A stretch of DNA of 64,000 bases, taken from assembly GCA_023014335.1 (NCBI GenBank), contig JAECYW010000006.1, positions 1,426,001-1,490,000 on the forward strand. Reading direction: 5' to 3'. Numbering within the stretch: position 1 is the first letter of the stretch; each line of letters starts with the position of its first letter. Under the pieces are notes generated by a model that ran no database searches, had not been told where the DNA came from, and was given only the letters and a program-made list of their open reading frames with translations. The position numbers and the translations under genes were made by a program. Of the stretch, positions 22,720 through 34,203 are shown piece by piece. Source of the DNA: Galerina marginata (taxonomy: Eukaryota > Basidiomycota > Agaricomycetes > Agaricales > Galerinaceae).

Positions 22720-23466
22720 TCAGAAGAGGCTGGACCAAAAGGGTGTCAACTCTCGTTGCTCATGACAGGCGTCGATGCTCGAAACGCACGTCATACGGGT
22801 TACCTTGAAAGTGGTGTTCTGTACATCTGGTGCGCTATCTCCACCGTCATCGACATGTATCTATTTAAATAGGTCAGCACCGTTTTAGACCCTTCGAAGA
22901 CGAAGGAGGTTACGTACCAAACATACATCTGTCTGAAGATCATTGGGGGTGAACTACGTATACGTGAAGGCTTCAGTGTCTCGCGAAAGTTTAGACAGCG
23001 AACCACTTACCTCCTTCAATTTTTCGCCTTTAACAGTACTCACTTTCCAAGGGCCTTCATTATCGGGTCTTCGAAAGTCGTCCTTGCTGGGATCCGGCTG
23101 GTAAAAGGTGACCACAACTGTCATCTGTTTGTCAAAAGGGCCCCAGTTTATCGTCTTCTCATTTGGGTCGTCCGTAAGATGCAAAGACTCAAGAGGCGCT
23201 CCGTCAAAGAATGCATTATCCTGCGGCCCCAGAACATCGTCTATAAGCTCGGCGAGGACCTTCTGCTTCCATTTTGTGGTGATAGCCTGTTGTTAGGACA
23301 AGTCAGATAAATCAACTTTGACTGACGAGAAGGCCGTTACTCCAAAGATGGTAACAATTGTCTGCGGGTTAATGGTGAGTTCCACCACCGTACCAGACTG
23401 TACGTCGCCTCCTGGAACGAAGATAATTTCGCGCTCGATAATGACTGCTTTTGGGTGAGAAGGCAT
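22720..23466 (-). CDS. Stand-alone copy of the domain fused to the neighbouring fungalysin
   Basis: Four exons (23466-23341, 23286-23011, 22953-22927, 22860-22720) give about 189 aa from ATG 23466. It aligns along its length with the C-terminal extension of the fungalysin at 29,900-30,540. Shared blocks are VTIFG, W-K-Q-K-V, FFDG, ESL.L, TI/V-WGPFD, M-T-V/L..TFY, KLKE/KIKE and a final I.VDDGGD....QNTT..VTR. The intron positions after VTIFG, after KE and before the DDGG segment are also the same. There is no signal peptide and no protease part. The acidic Gly-rich end resembles a calcium-binding loop, which is only a guess. The 3' end could extend through another intron. Function unknown. Confidence 0.6.
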
Positions 23467-23985
23467 TTCACTTGCGAGAGGTGGGGAAGAACTATTATCG
23501 AGATTCGGATTACCTATGCTTATAATATTATCTTAGAGTCCTTCCTATCTCGGTTCATAATCGAGTGGATTTACTATTCTGGAATGGTCACAAAGACGGA
23601 GCTTACTCCTGAATGCGAGATTCTTTGGACCCCTGTGCGAGAACTCGGACTATGTGGCAAGGCATTGAGAAAAACTCCCTGATCGGCGACCTTGGGGCTC
23701 ACTTTACCGATCGTCTGGGGCCAGGTTAAAGTCAAGAACTTGTACCGGATTGGATGTATACCGGACATGTCATGTTTGACATTGTGTCAGGACACTGGGA
23801 CCATAGTAAGGAAGGTCTAGCACATTCATCCGCCTTGAGATTTTGGAGTAGATATCAGGTAAGTATTGAATCATACGAGAGACTTATTTTCGGCTTTTGA
23901 TATCTTCCAAGCAACGTTTGATAAGACTCCATACGCCGTTGGCGCAATCGCACGATCATGGTCAATCAGGCAATGACCCTATAAT

Positions 23986-24028
23986 TGTGCATAATTTCAC
24001 TCTAATGAGAAGAAATCCATTATGCACA
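23986..24028 (+). repeat. 43-bp palindromic repeat, copy 1
   Basis: Perfect 10-bp arms, TGTGCATAAT and ATTATGCACA, enclose a 23-bp centre containing CACTCTAATGAGAA. A second copy with identical arms and similar centre lies at 25912-25954 in opposite orientation. Confidence 0.6.
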
Positions 24029-25911
24029 ATACCGTCTGAGCCAGAGTCATACATAACGATGCATAATGCGAGAGGTAGGGGCTGTGCACTTCGTGCAGAT
24101 GAGATTCCCCTTATAAATTATGCATAAACCAAGAAGAATGCCTAATATAGGGAATAGATAAGATCTCGAGAAGCTTGTAAGCGGTTTACAATATTCCCGA
24201 TCTTACCCTGACGGAGATTGGCTGTAGCCACTTGTAGCCACTTGTTCACGATGCTCTTCATGGGGATCAAATTCTCAAGACGGTCGTGAGGAGCTCACCG
24301 CATCACTGTTTGAAACGATGACAGCGAATGGTTCGGTTACCCGGTCCGCACACTGCCCGTCAGGACCATGCGACTTGTATGCGACTTGTATGCGACCGTC
24401 GAAATTACCGTCGGACGTGGTGGGCGCGCGACAACACCCTTCACAGAGCGGCTGCATAGTGCTCATTAGAAAGTACTCTACATTACCTCAGTCCTCGCAC
24501 TGCATGGCAACTTGAATATTATTACGGATGAGGCATGTTCCGTCAGACAAGCGCGTAAGGTAGACTACATGTACTAGACTGAAAGGAAACACTTTATAAT
24601 CATGAGACATAGTTTTGGAATTTATGAAAAGTGTCTACAAGCCCAATCTTATTAAGTTCGCATTTCTTGAAAGTCAGTTAACTTCAAACAATTCTTCATT
24701 GCGTCAAATGAAGTAAACACTTGGATGAAATCAATGCTATAGAAACATCCCAATCTAATTTTTGCAACGTTTCAGAGCACGGACTCACACCCCCCGCTCC
24801 CTCCTCCTTTCGCACACAAGGTTCCTGATCAATTGTCCTGCAGCACCATTTCAAGTTAGTATGAAGTTTTAGTACTCACTGGTGACGCGCACTGGTGACG
24901 CGCCTACAGCGTGCCGTGCAATAACATAAAAAATGAGCGCCCAATAGAGAAACTTCGATGTGTAATTCGGGATTCGGAAGGTCCAACAAAACACTAATCG
25001 GTAAGCGGGGGTCGAGGTACAAAGTCAGCAGAGCAATCGAAGCCGTAGACGATGGAGACGGCTGGAACAAAGTTCAAGAAAGAGGCGCCGGGCATCAGAC
25101 CAAAGGATAATTCGGTTGGTTTCAAAAGGCGTGCATAATGGAAAAACTAGCATCTGAAATCCTACTTCAATAAACTCCAGTAAGTACGGAGGACGCCAAT
25201 CAGGCACAGATCCGGCAAAGCTGTCGTCTAAAAATTCGAAGTTGGGGTCCAGTTCGCGCTCCAGTTCAGTTGTGGCTCTAGGTATCGACACCAACGATTC
25301 GCCCGCGCCTATTGGTCAACAAATGAGCATGGTTCCGCATAACGCGCACGACACTGACAGACGGTTATTGCCAACAATACAGGCAAATGCAAGAATCCAG
25401 CAGCTAAGTAGACATTCGACGGGAGAAGGAAAGATGAGGTTGGGAATTGAAGTAAAATTCGGAGGGGGGGGGGGGGGGGTATGGGCGCACGCGGGAATTG
25501 ACAAAAACGAATCGGTTGTCGGCTAAGCAGGGGCATTTGGAAAAACACCTCCAATAAGACGACCACGGGAGTGCCGCTGTGTCCGGCACGGCGCCTATCA
25601 CAAACCAGCAAAATTTAGCGCGCTCCACGCGCAGAACACCGCGCCGCTCATCAATGCAAGCATGCTTTCACCCTGTCGCCCGATATGGTGCCGCCCTCTC
25701 GGACCATTTAGGATACAATGTCGGGAGTCGGGAATCGACACACGGTAATACTAATAATACCACGCGCTGAGCAGTACGGGGGCATTGTTAAATCAAGATC
25801 TCAGATTGGAGGGTGGCATCTGCAGGAGAAGTATACTGGGAGTATCCTTTTCGAGCAGACCTCTCATTAGAATAGAATATTCACAGTAACCAATTCTAAC
25901 TTAGAGCCCAG

Positions 25912-25954
25912 TGTGCATAATGAATCAATTCTCATTAGAGTGGAATTATGCACA
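25912..25954 (-). repeat. 43-bp palindromic repeat, copy 2 (inverted relative to copy 1)
   Basis: Same arms and length as the copy at 23986-24028, with the centre CACTCTAATGAGAA in reverse complement. The two could be the ends of a 1.97-kb element or independent tiny hairpin elements. No coding capacity between them was found. Confidence 0.6.
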
Positions 25955-28249
25955 ATACGGACAGCAATAGGTGGGTCAATATTAGAACAGAACCAAGCCA
26001 GAGGTCGAATGTTGCACCTTCTAACCCCTTCAACGTTAGTCGTTGGACTTACTGATTTAGATAACTACGTGCAGCACATTTTTTGCATATATCTCACATG
26101 AAGGCCTAGGTCAAACTGGAGAAGAAATACTTAGATTGAAGGATGGGGATTCCTGGCGCCTACTTTTGACGCTCGTTACCGCCATGTATGTGAAGATGCC
26201 TGTCGGATGGAACGAAAGTCCGTGAGTCGGTGAGAATATCTCGCATAACATATCTAGCGCGGTTCAATGATCCTCGGAGTGGCCTCTGCAATAGATTCTG
26301 TATGAGTAAACTGCGGAGAGACGGCGGGTTATCGAAGGTAGGCGTCATTGCTGCTGAGAGATATTCTCCCAATGCGCAGGTGCCAGGTGATCAAGTATCC
26401 AAGCAAAGTCCTGCCGATAGGACAAGCCGAAACGCTGCTTCCCGCGACAGTTCACTTGCGAGTATGGCGCTTATCCAGGCGCTAAGATAGCAAGAACAAA
26501 TAACCTCAAATTAGGCAGGCACGGGAATTTCTCGGTATCAATTTGCACCTTCTTTTCACACTGTTCTTTGATTAGCTGGCAACTCCTGTTCATTTGCAGA
26601 AGAACTGCATCCAACGATCGACCTTTTGGCATATCAGAACCGCTCTCTAGAATCTCTTTATTTGGATAACACGAAATAATTTGCACGCTTGCTGGATTTT
26701 GGGGACTGGGTTCCCTCGTGTAGACGTAGCCTTTCTGGTTCAGCGTCCAAAGATGTCGATGGACTTGGACTCTGGATGGTCTACCCGGTCAGACTAGCTA
26801 ATCATTCCGTGTCTATCGAAGCTGCTTTCCTCGTTGGTTTTGACCCTAATCCGCTACGAATAGCCCTGTGGACATGCGCTAGATCCTCATCGAATCATAT
26901 GCTTTGGAACATGGGTAAACACGCAAGCATACCTCGCCTGCATTCCCCTCAAATACCGGAGCTTGAGGGTGTCAAAACCCATCCGAGTATTGGAATATTC
27001 TTTCTTCTCTGCAGCAAATTCTTTGCTCGAAATGGCGACATTTCACCCGTCTACCCATCGAAAAATAGCCCTACACAACGGGCAAATACTGTTGGCATAC
27101 TATCCCACCACTACCTTCGAGGTTGTTGTTGATAACTCTGCTACTTCAATATTACTGATTTTGTCGGTTCAGACTGGTGATGGCTTGGACAATGACAGCG
27201 TTGCGTTGTCATCGTTGTTGGACGAATTCAATGAACTGTCGCAGTCAGCAATCAAGCAAGCGGCTTTTTCTTATGTGGAAAAAGCGTTGGGGGGAGTTCC
27301 CTCTGGCTCGAAAATTGGATATACCAGTGGATATTCCACAGGCAAGATGACATACGCATATGTCTATCAAGAGGATGTAAGCCACTTTTTCTGCTTAGTG
27401 TCGTCTATATAACTTGAATTTCTTCCTGCAGGAGAGCGGCTTGAAAATAACCAACGCCGTTGCAAACATTGCGTGGAAGGGCGACCGCGTCGTAGCGTTC
27501 GGCTGTTCGTTTAAAAAAATGCGTAGGTGCTCCTACCCTCTTGTTCATTACTTCCATGACTCCTCCCATAGGTTCAAAGGCAAACAAGAACCCGACATTG
27601 AGCGTCGAGTCTGTTAAATCAACAGCCGAGCGCGCGCTAAATGGTACACACAACGACCACCCTACCAGTTTGGAATTCTTTGTGTTGCCTAGCGGTGATC
27701 TTGCGCTTGTACATGTCATTCAAATTCAGAACAAGGAAGCCGATACTCGTTATGACGCATTCGTGGATGCGCATTCTGGACAGCTTCTCTCTGCGATTGA
27801 TTACGTTTGGAATGGCACGGCAAGTAATCGTTGAATTGAATGGCAACAAGACTTATCAAGGGAAATAGTACAAGGTCCTTCCCATTCCCGGGCAAGCTGA
27901 ACCTCCATCCGGGTTTCAGAAGGTGACAGATCCACAAGACGACATTGCGTCGCCATCGGGGTGGCACACTGTAGGAACAACCAGCACGACAAGTACTGAG
28001 TGGGTGACATTATTTTTTTATCGGAATATCGCATAGCAATTCAGCTATCTCTCCAAGGGGAAACAATGCCCTTGTGTACAAAGGAGGGGAAAGCAAGACC
28101 ACCGAGCAGAGTTCATCCCCCCTTATTTTCGACTATCCCTTTAAAAAGGATAAAGAACCTAACGACACTAGTGATACCGACAACCTCAACGCTGCACGTG
28201 TCAATGCATTCTATCTCGCAAACAAGATCCACGATTTGTTTTACAGATA

Positions 28250-28632
28250 CAGTCATCCACCGGCTAATGTTACACTGAAAGTTAAAAATCAAAATGAAAA
28301 ATTTTCATCGCACTTTTTCCCAATAAACACCATATGATAATTCTTTACAATTCTGTTAGTTCCTTCAGTCAAAATTTCAGGTGATCTTATTCACTTCTCG
28401 CAAAGTTATTCCCAAAACACTGGTGTAACACTGAGTAGTGAGCCAATTTGCGGCACTTTGGGTTCGCCATTCCTCAGTCAATTTTTATTCGTTCCCTCTG
28501 AAATTTTACAAGGTATTAGAGAACGTATACAGCTCACAGGAAAATTTTATTTCATCAAAAAAGACCCATTTTTGGCTGAGTTATGAAGGTGTAACACTCA
28601 GTGGTGGCGTAACATTAGCCGGTGGATGACTG
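28250..28632. mobile_element. 383-bp Tc1/mariner-type MITE inside the fungalysin exon
   Basis: The ends are perfect 24-bp inverted repeats beginning CAGTCATCCACCGGCTAATG, and TA dinucleotides flank both sides (28248-28249 and 28633-28634), the target-site duplication of the Tc1/mariner superfamily. Removing the element and one TA restores an uninterrupted fungalysin frame (YRY-GFTEVAFNF). There is no transposase inside; the interior is AT-rich with stops in all frames. Subterminal GTGTAACACT-type motifs recur in the element. Confidence 0.9.
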
Positions 28633-29891
28633 TATGGATTTACAGAAGTCGCGTTCAATTTCCAGGAAGACAACTTTGGTAAGGGAGGTCAAGAAGGCGA
28701 CAGAATAAAGGTGTCTGTCCAAGACAATCAAGGCACCAACAATTCTTGGTTTGATCCACACCCAGAGTAAGTCCTATGATACCGACAATAACAAATTGCC
28801 AACCTGAAATCATTAATAGTGGTACATCGGGAACTTGTCACTTGTGTGTATCGTCGGTTTGATAGTATTATCCCTTACACCAACCTTTGATATTCAAGAT
28901 ACCTCTACACTAAAACCACCGTAGGTTCCCGCTAACTGGCGTATTTACTTTTGCCTCTCATCAGCCACTATAGCCCAAACGTGATGCAGCTTTGGATAAT
29001 GGCATAGTGATTCACGAGCTGACCCATGGTCTGACTGTCCGGATGACCGGTGGTGGGACAGGACATTCCTTACAGCCCACGGAATCTCATGGGCTAGGTG
29101 AAGGATGGTCGGATGCGATGGCCGAGTGCGAATCATCACTACCTACAGTCGTCACAATTTACCTTTGACCTCTTTCTATCTAGCTGGGCGTACCAAACCT
29201 CTGCGACTATCAAAGACTATAAGCACGCAGTCTACGCAACAGGCAATGATAACGGCAACCGCTTACATCCTTACTCGACTTCAGAGTACGTTTCTTTGAA
29301 CAAAGCTCAGATTCACTTCTTACTACGAGGTCTATGTGACGTAGAAAAACCAACCCTCTGTCTTATAAGGACCTCAATCTCGATACGATGAAAGAGGCCC
29401 ATCGTAAGTCGCCTGTTATCTTTGTTCGGGTAATTAACCAGCGGGTAATGTAATAGATATCGGGCAGGTGTGGGCCAACCTCCTCCACGTCATTCACGCT
29501 GCCCTCGTGGATAAATACGGATTTTCGACTACGGCGATGACGAACCCGGATGGCACGGAAGGCAACATCGTATTCCTTCACCTCTTTATTGATGCTCTGG
29601 CTCTACAGCCTATCAGGCCGACTTGTGAGTCCCCTTAATTCTACGGAAATCGCCAAATTATGGTTTTGAGCGAAATTCTGAATCCAGTTGTATTCGCACG
29701 TCAAGCATGGATACAAGCCGATGAGAATCGGTATAACGGTGCGAACGAAAGACTTTTGTGGAAGGCTTTTGCAAGTCGGGGTCTAGGCATTGGCGCTAAG
29801 ACAAAAAATCATGACGGAAAATATGTCGAAAGCAACGTGGAGCCTTTACACTTCAGGCCGGCCATTATTTGGCGCCAACAGACGCGGCTCC

Positions 29892-30543
29892 CTCCCCTTA
29901 CAGATCCAATCTGCAAGGATGACCCAGACTCTGGACCTGTGGCACCTGGTAGCGTCGTGTCTATCAACATTAGTGCGAATACGGTTGTTACTATCTTTGG
30001 GGTTAAGTCGTCTTCTAGTCTCGTGCGGCTCAAGTTTCTGACAACGGCCTCAATGATCATTTGCAGGTTGTTACCGCGAACTGGAAGCAGAAAGTCAAGG
30101 CACAGCTCATTAAAACAGACTCAAAGTACCAAGCTACCGTCTTCTTCGACGGGCAGTCAAGAGAATCTTTGTCTCTCGAGACCGACACTACCAAGAAGAC
30201 TGTAACATGGGGCCCTTTCGATCAGACGATGACCCTCGAGCTCACGTTTTACCGCAAGGAACGAGACGGATGGGGGTGGGAAATAAATACCATCATGGTT
30301 AACAAGATAAAAGAGGTACTGTGTTTTTTGCTAGTCCCATCTGCAAAAACCGAAACATTCCTTTTTCTATAGTATGTGGACGATGATTTTAAGACGGCCA
30401 TTTCTGTGGTAGGATAACTTTGTTGGCTTTCATGAATGACTGGAAAAAACTAATATACGGGACTCAAAATAGATACCAATTGACGACGGAGGACATGGTA
30501 ATCAGGACTACCAAAACACAACATTAACGGTCACCCGTACGAG
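29892..30543 (+). other. C-terminal accessory domain of the fungalysin
   Basis: The protease domain ends near the usual fungalysin terminus (FASRGLGI...), yet the frame runs on without a stop into a domain homologous to the separate minus-strand gene at 22720-23466. It spans the end of exon 29688-30001 and the next three or four exons. The last part, IPIDDGGHGNQDYQNTT, is acidic and Gly-rich. Function is unknown; substrate or carbohydrate attachment of the protease would be a reasonable guess and nothing more. Confidence 0.6.
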
Positions 30544-30625
30544 GTACTTACGTTTTGGGGATATAATACAAGCATGACGCTCCATACTAATATATATTCT
30601 TGACCACAGCCTCTTCCAGCGCTAA

Positions 30626-31765
30626 ATGAGCGATGTTGTGTTGGATTTGAGGCCTGGATTCAATGGGTAAATGTGTTGAATGTACACAACGACTGGGAAC
30701 GACGATGATTGGGTTGCAACATAGCGGAGCGGAGAGTAGAATTTTGTAAAGCCTTTCCTTGGCTGTAACTTCCACAGTACAGGAAAGCTATCACATTTGA
30801 CTTGTGGAATTGATCGGGGATGTCACCCGGATACGCAGTGGACCGCCGAAAGAGGTCAGACAAGGGACACGCGTTGCCCAGATTGTCGTCCAGTGTTTCC
30901 ACGTTTCGCTTCGAAGTTCTGAATCAGATTGGAATCATATTCAGTTTTCTGTATAGCCAATGTTTGGAACCAGGAATTCATGAGTAAAGATGACCGAGAT
31001 TGAATAGCAAACTGTCGGGCGCTACACAAAGTGAATAAGCGCCTGTCATTATCGGAGTGTGAAATTGTTACTCACGGTTGCTCACGGGGAAGTTGCCAGA
31101 TCATATCTAAAAAATTTTTGACTCGCATATGTATGTCATCTTTTCTCCTATCGCCTCGGTGCACGAGATTGAATACGCTTCGAGACAATTTTAGCTGACA
31201 TGGATATTACGGTCCTTGCCTTTGCCATACCACCAGACTTCGAGGAAAATGATCTTCTTCCACCATGTGAAATGGCTTTCAAATTCCTTGTTCAGCCCTT
31301 CTCGTACCAACTGACTTGTGCCTTTTTGTCTGATCACTAACTGACATTATGTGCATAACCTTTTCAGAAAAGCTTGACTGAAATGTCAACATGTCTGCAT
31401 CATAGCCATGAGACAGTGAACAGCCATTGTCCAAAAATAATCCAGATGTGGATCAGTGGCACTTGTGGCCCAACAGTTCTGGTTTGACGCAGTTTAAAAA
31501 AACCGCCGCAACTCGAAAACGAACCTTCCTGCCTTCATCTAAGCAGCCAATTCTACAGCGATATCTAAACCGCACCCTGGCTTCCTCAGGCAGACATCGG
31601 CTTCTCTGCTAACCCAACTTCTTCCTTGTCGGGTTTCACTGTGAATAGGGGTACACCTTTACGAGTATAATTTGATTACAAGAGTAAGCCACTCCTGCTT
31701 CTTTTTACTCTTGAATAAGAGCCACTTATTCTTTTCTCTGCACTAGAGCGCCTAACTCAGAGAAT
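30626..31765. other. Intergenic, no gene recognised
   Basis: Short non-ATG frames only. AT-rich towards the right, where it becomes the promoter of the F-box gene at 31766. Confidence 0.45.
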
Positions 31766-33175
31766 ATGACACATATCAACGATCTCCCCTTCGAGCTGCT
31801 TTCTAGGATATTCAGAAAGTGTCTGAATGTCGCAGGGAATAAACTGCCACACCTTCTGCCAAGCGACAGGAACCAACCATTTACCTTCCTTCTGGTCTGC
31901 AAATATTGGAAACACACCGCGCTTGAATGCCGTCGTCTCTGGACATCGGTACGCATCCCAAATTTCACAGCCAACTTAACTGAGGACGACGCGGATACCC
32001 GTCGCGACTTCATCGTAAAGTGGCTTTCGCGGTCCGAACATCTCCCACTTCAAGTCCGACATACCCAGCCCGCCACACGATTTATCGACCCGCAATTCCA
32101 AGGGAAAAGGTTCTGGAGTCGTCCACCTCCCGTATTCTTAGAAGTCGGTTCGTACGACCGTGCCAATTACTACGCAGCCCAAATGCTCGAAGCTTTATCC
32201 TACCACGAAAGTCGATGGAGGTCTCTTGAGATCGTGTTCGATGCGTATCTCCTTCAGGCGTTCAACCACATATGCAAAACATACAAGTCTTCAAGGAGAA
32301 CACCATGTCTCGGGTTTCAGCTGCGTACACTGAAATTCACGCTGCACGACCAGTTCTATTCGACGGTCGATTTCTTGACTACCTCCCAGTGGATCGCACA
32401 ACTTCCGACCTTGGAAAGGTTGGATTTTGAGGATAAATCAAACTTCATTGCGGATTTCAAGGTCATTCCATTCTCCCACTTCAAGGCCGTCAAATTCGCG
32501 CGTCAGACTTTTCCAAACCACCTTACCTCCGAAGATGCAGTACAGCTCATCTCCCTTTCCTCTTCGGCGACGGATATTGTACTCGTTGGCTGCCAATTAC
32601 TGCAAATTGATTATCCGTCTAACGATTCTGGGCTGGAGAAACGAAATATTCTGCCTCTTCTACAGCGACTCACCCTCACTTACGTCGACTCCCCAGTCAA
32701 GGTCCTGGACTCGTTCACCCTCTGCGCTCTTGAGAGCCTCGAACTAACTTCCGGTTTTTCTGGGTGCGGGAACGAAGCCATTAACATCTTTCAAGAATTT
32801 CTCAGCCGCTGCCGTTGCCCTCTAAAAAGACTTATTATCCAAGATAAGAATATGACGTTGCAACAAGCTTTCCGCATTCTAGGCTTTCCGGAATTGGCGA
32901 ACGTGGCTGAAATCGCGTTGGTTTTTGCGGATATCTCGCTTTTATCACTTTCCGATGAAGCGCAAGAGCCGTTATATCCTCTGATATATTTAATTTCAAG
33001 CGGAGCACCATCGGCCAACTTGAATTTTCTGGTCTGGACGCAGAAAGTTTGTAATGCTCAGGGATCCTTTGTCACTGAGTATCGGATGGGCAGGAAGTAT
33101 CTCCAAGATAACGAGACCTTTCATTTTGCATTTCGAAATGGAAAAGTCCATTGCAACCTAGAGCTCTCTGATTGA
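31766..33175 (+). CDS. F-box protein, single exon
   Basis: 469 aa without introns. The F-box is at the very N-terminus: INDLPFELLSRIFRKCLN (residues ~4-21), followed by FLLVCKYWKHTALECRRLW with the closing Trp. The rest is a long LRR-like region; the motif FLSRCRCPLKRLIIQD is shared with the F-box-type genes at 13315 and 18441. Such proteins bind SKP1 through the F-box and recruit targets for ubiquitination through the C-terminal region. The ATG directly before THINDLPFE is the natural start. The target is unknown. Confidence 0.88.
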   Translation: MTHINDLPFELLSRIFRKCLNVAGNKLPHLLPSDRNQPFTFLLVCKYWKHTALECRRLWTSVRIPNFTANLTEDDADTRRDFIVKWLSRSEHLPLQVRHTQPATRFIDPQFQGKRFWSRPPPVFLEVGSYDRANYYAAQMLEALSYHESRWRSLEIVFDAYLLQAFNHICKTYKSSRRTPCLGFQLRTLKFTLHDQFYSTVDFLTTSQWIAQLPTLERLDFEDKSNFIADFKVIPFSHFKAVKFARQTFPNHLTSEDAVQLISLSSSATDIVLVGCQLLQIDYPSNDSGLEKRNILPLLQRLTLTYVDSPVKVLDSFTLCALESLELTSGFSGCGNEAINIFQEFLSRCRCPLKRLIIQDKNMTLQQAFRILGFPELANVAEIALVFADISLLSLSDEAQEPLYPLIYLISSGAPSANLNFLVWTQKVCNAQGSFVTEYRMGRKYLQDNETFHFAFRNGKVHCNLELSD

Positions 33176-33996
33176 TTGCGGGAGGTCGTTATCAGGGTTG
33201 TCCATCGCTAAATATATTTAGGTTTAGCCTAACTTCCCTTGTACTCTACTCGTCCAAGCTTGAGTTATGAAATTTTTGACTTTAAATTGTGGATTTTATG
33301 TCCGTTTTTTTCGCTGCCCGGTTGAAAGTTGGGTTGGATAGTAACCACTGAGTACAACCTAAAAGGAACAGGAAGCAAAACAGGTTCGGCCAATCTCTAT
33401 GGATTGCCTACATCCTGGCGCGCATTTTACAAGGTCCAAGTGCTTGGACGTCTACTCGAGCATTTACAGTAACAAGGCCCGTGTCCTTGATTCGATGTCC
33501 TGACAAGGCCCATGTCCTTGATTCGTTGTTGGGTTGTACCCAACGGCGACACGTCACATTAGCCCTCAGCTCTATTGTGCGGAAACCCCAGATGTACTTA
33601 GAACCACGGCGCCGACTCACGTTAAACCAATTAGGCCTTTGCGAGGGATGACGATAATATTTTAGAATACGACGTGAGCATAAAGATGATACTCGCATTG
33701 GAGCTGAACAAGCTGAGGACAGTAGCCTTGATTCTAATATGTTCAATTTCTTCAAATATTCTTTCGTTTCAGAATGCTTGACAAAACCCCACCAAGGTCA
33801 TATTTAAGGCCACCGTCAAGACTTACTTGTTGGCGTTCATTAATCATTGCTTGATGAACGACTAGATCTGTGTCAAGTTACTTCGGAAGGGCGATCACCA
33901 GTTTCTCTCCAAAATATTTCAGTGTTGTACATAAAAAAACCGTACGTAAATGTTGATCCCCACGTACACCATAGTGACTATACATATTATTTGGAG
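33176..33996. other. Intergenic, no gene recognised
   Basis: 3' flanks of two converging genes. A short direct repeat around GTCCTTGATTCG occurs near 33,480-33,530. Nothing else was seen. Confidence 0.45.
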
Positions 33997-34203
33997 TTAG
34001 CAGCAGCTCTGACCGCTATCGGTTAACCATCTATCTTCCAAGCTCGGAGAATAAATACCTGGAAAGCAGCACGGGCAAAGACAATGTTCCTCCCCCCTGA
34101 CAGGGATGGTAATGCCCTCCCCAGAGCTCATCAGCGGCGATGCAATTGTGGTGATGGCAAAAACGGAGCCTATGGCGATGATTGCAGTGGAAAGGCAGCG
34201 CAT
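33997..34203 (-). CDS. Small cysteine-rich secreted protein
   Basis: Intron-less frame of 68 aa from ATG 34203. A clear signal peptide (CLSTAIIAIGSVFAITTIAS) occupies residues ~3-22 and is followed by a 45-residue mature part with six Cys, four clustered in EEHCLCPCCFPG and two at the very end (SCC). No CaaX box, so it is not a mating pheromone precursor. Size, signal and Cys pattern fit the small secreted proteins of mushrooms, whose roles are mostly unknown. The short length leaves room for a chance frame, but signal peptide plus Cys pattern make that less likely. Confidence 0.6.
   Translation of the reverse strand: MRCLSTAIIAIGSVFAITTIASPLMSSGEGITIPVRGEEHCLCPCCFPGIYSPSLEDRWLTDSGQSCC

Larger units (their letters stand above)
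23467..27031. other. 3.5-kb gene-poor stretch with a repeated palindrome
   Basis: No gene was recognised on either strand. It contains two 43-bp palindromic copies (listed separately), short tandem duplications (for example GTAGCCACTT near 24,228 and ACTGGTGACGCGC near 24,878) and a run of 16 G at 25464-25479. Immediately before 27032 an open frame continues upstream without an ATG, so missing 5' exons of the fungalysin may lie here. Confidence 0.4.
27032..30625 (+). pseudogene. Fungalysin (M36 metalloprotease) with C-terminal extra domain, disrupted
   Basis: Exons recognised: 27032-27121, 27173-27376, 27432-27522, 27572-27804, 27869-27999, 28058-28249 continuing at 28635-28766, 28820-28847, 28974-29125, 29184-29285, 29345-29403, 29457-29624, 29688-30001, 30067-30315, 30373-30408, 30473-30543, 30610-30625. 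The FTP propeptide segment (THVIQIQ-like HVIQIQNKEADTRYDAFVD) is followed by the M36 domain with the zinc site HELTH (29013-29027) and GLGEGWSDAMA bearing the third ligand. A ~160-residue extension follows in the same frame. Damage: a MITE splits the exon before FTEVAFNF, stops in all frames fill 28851-28970, and no signal-peptide exon was found. Fungalysins are secreted proteases that digest extracellular protein. Confidence 0.75.

Noticed and set aside
26963..27031. Upstream extension of the fungalysin frame as its true start
   Set aside because: The frame is open but begins at TTG, contains no signal peptide and no ATG; a missing 5' exon is more likely.
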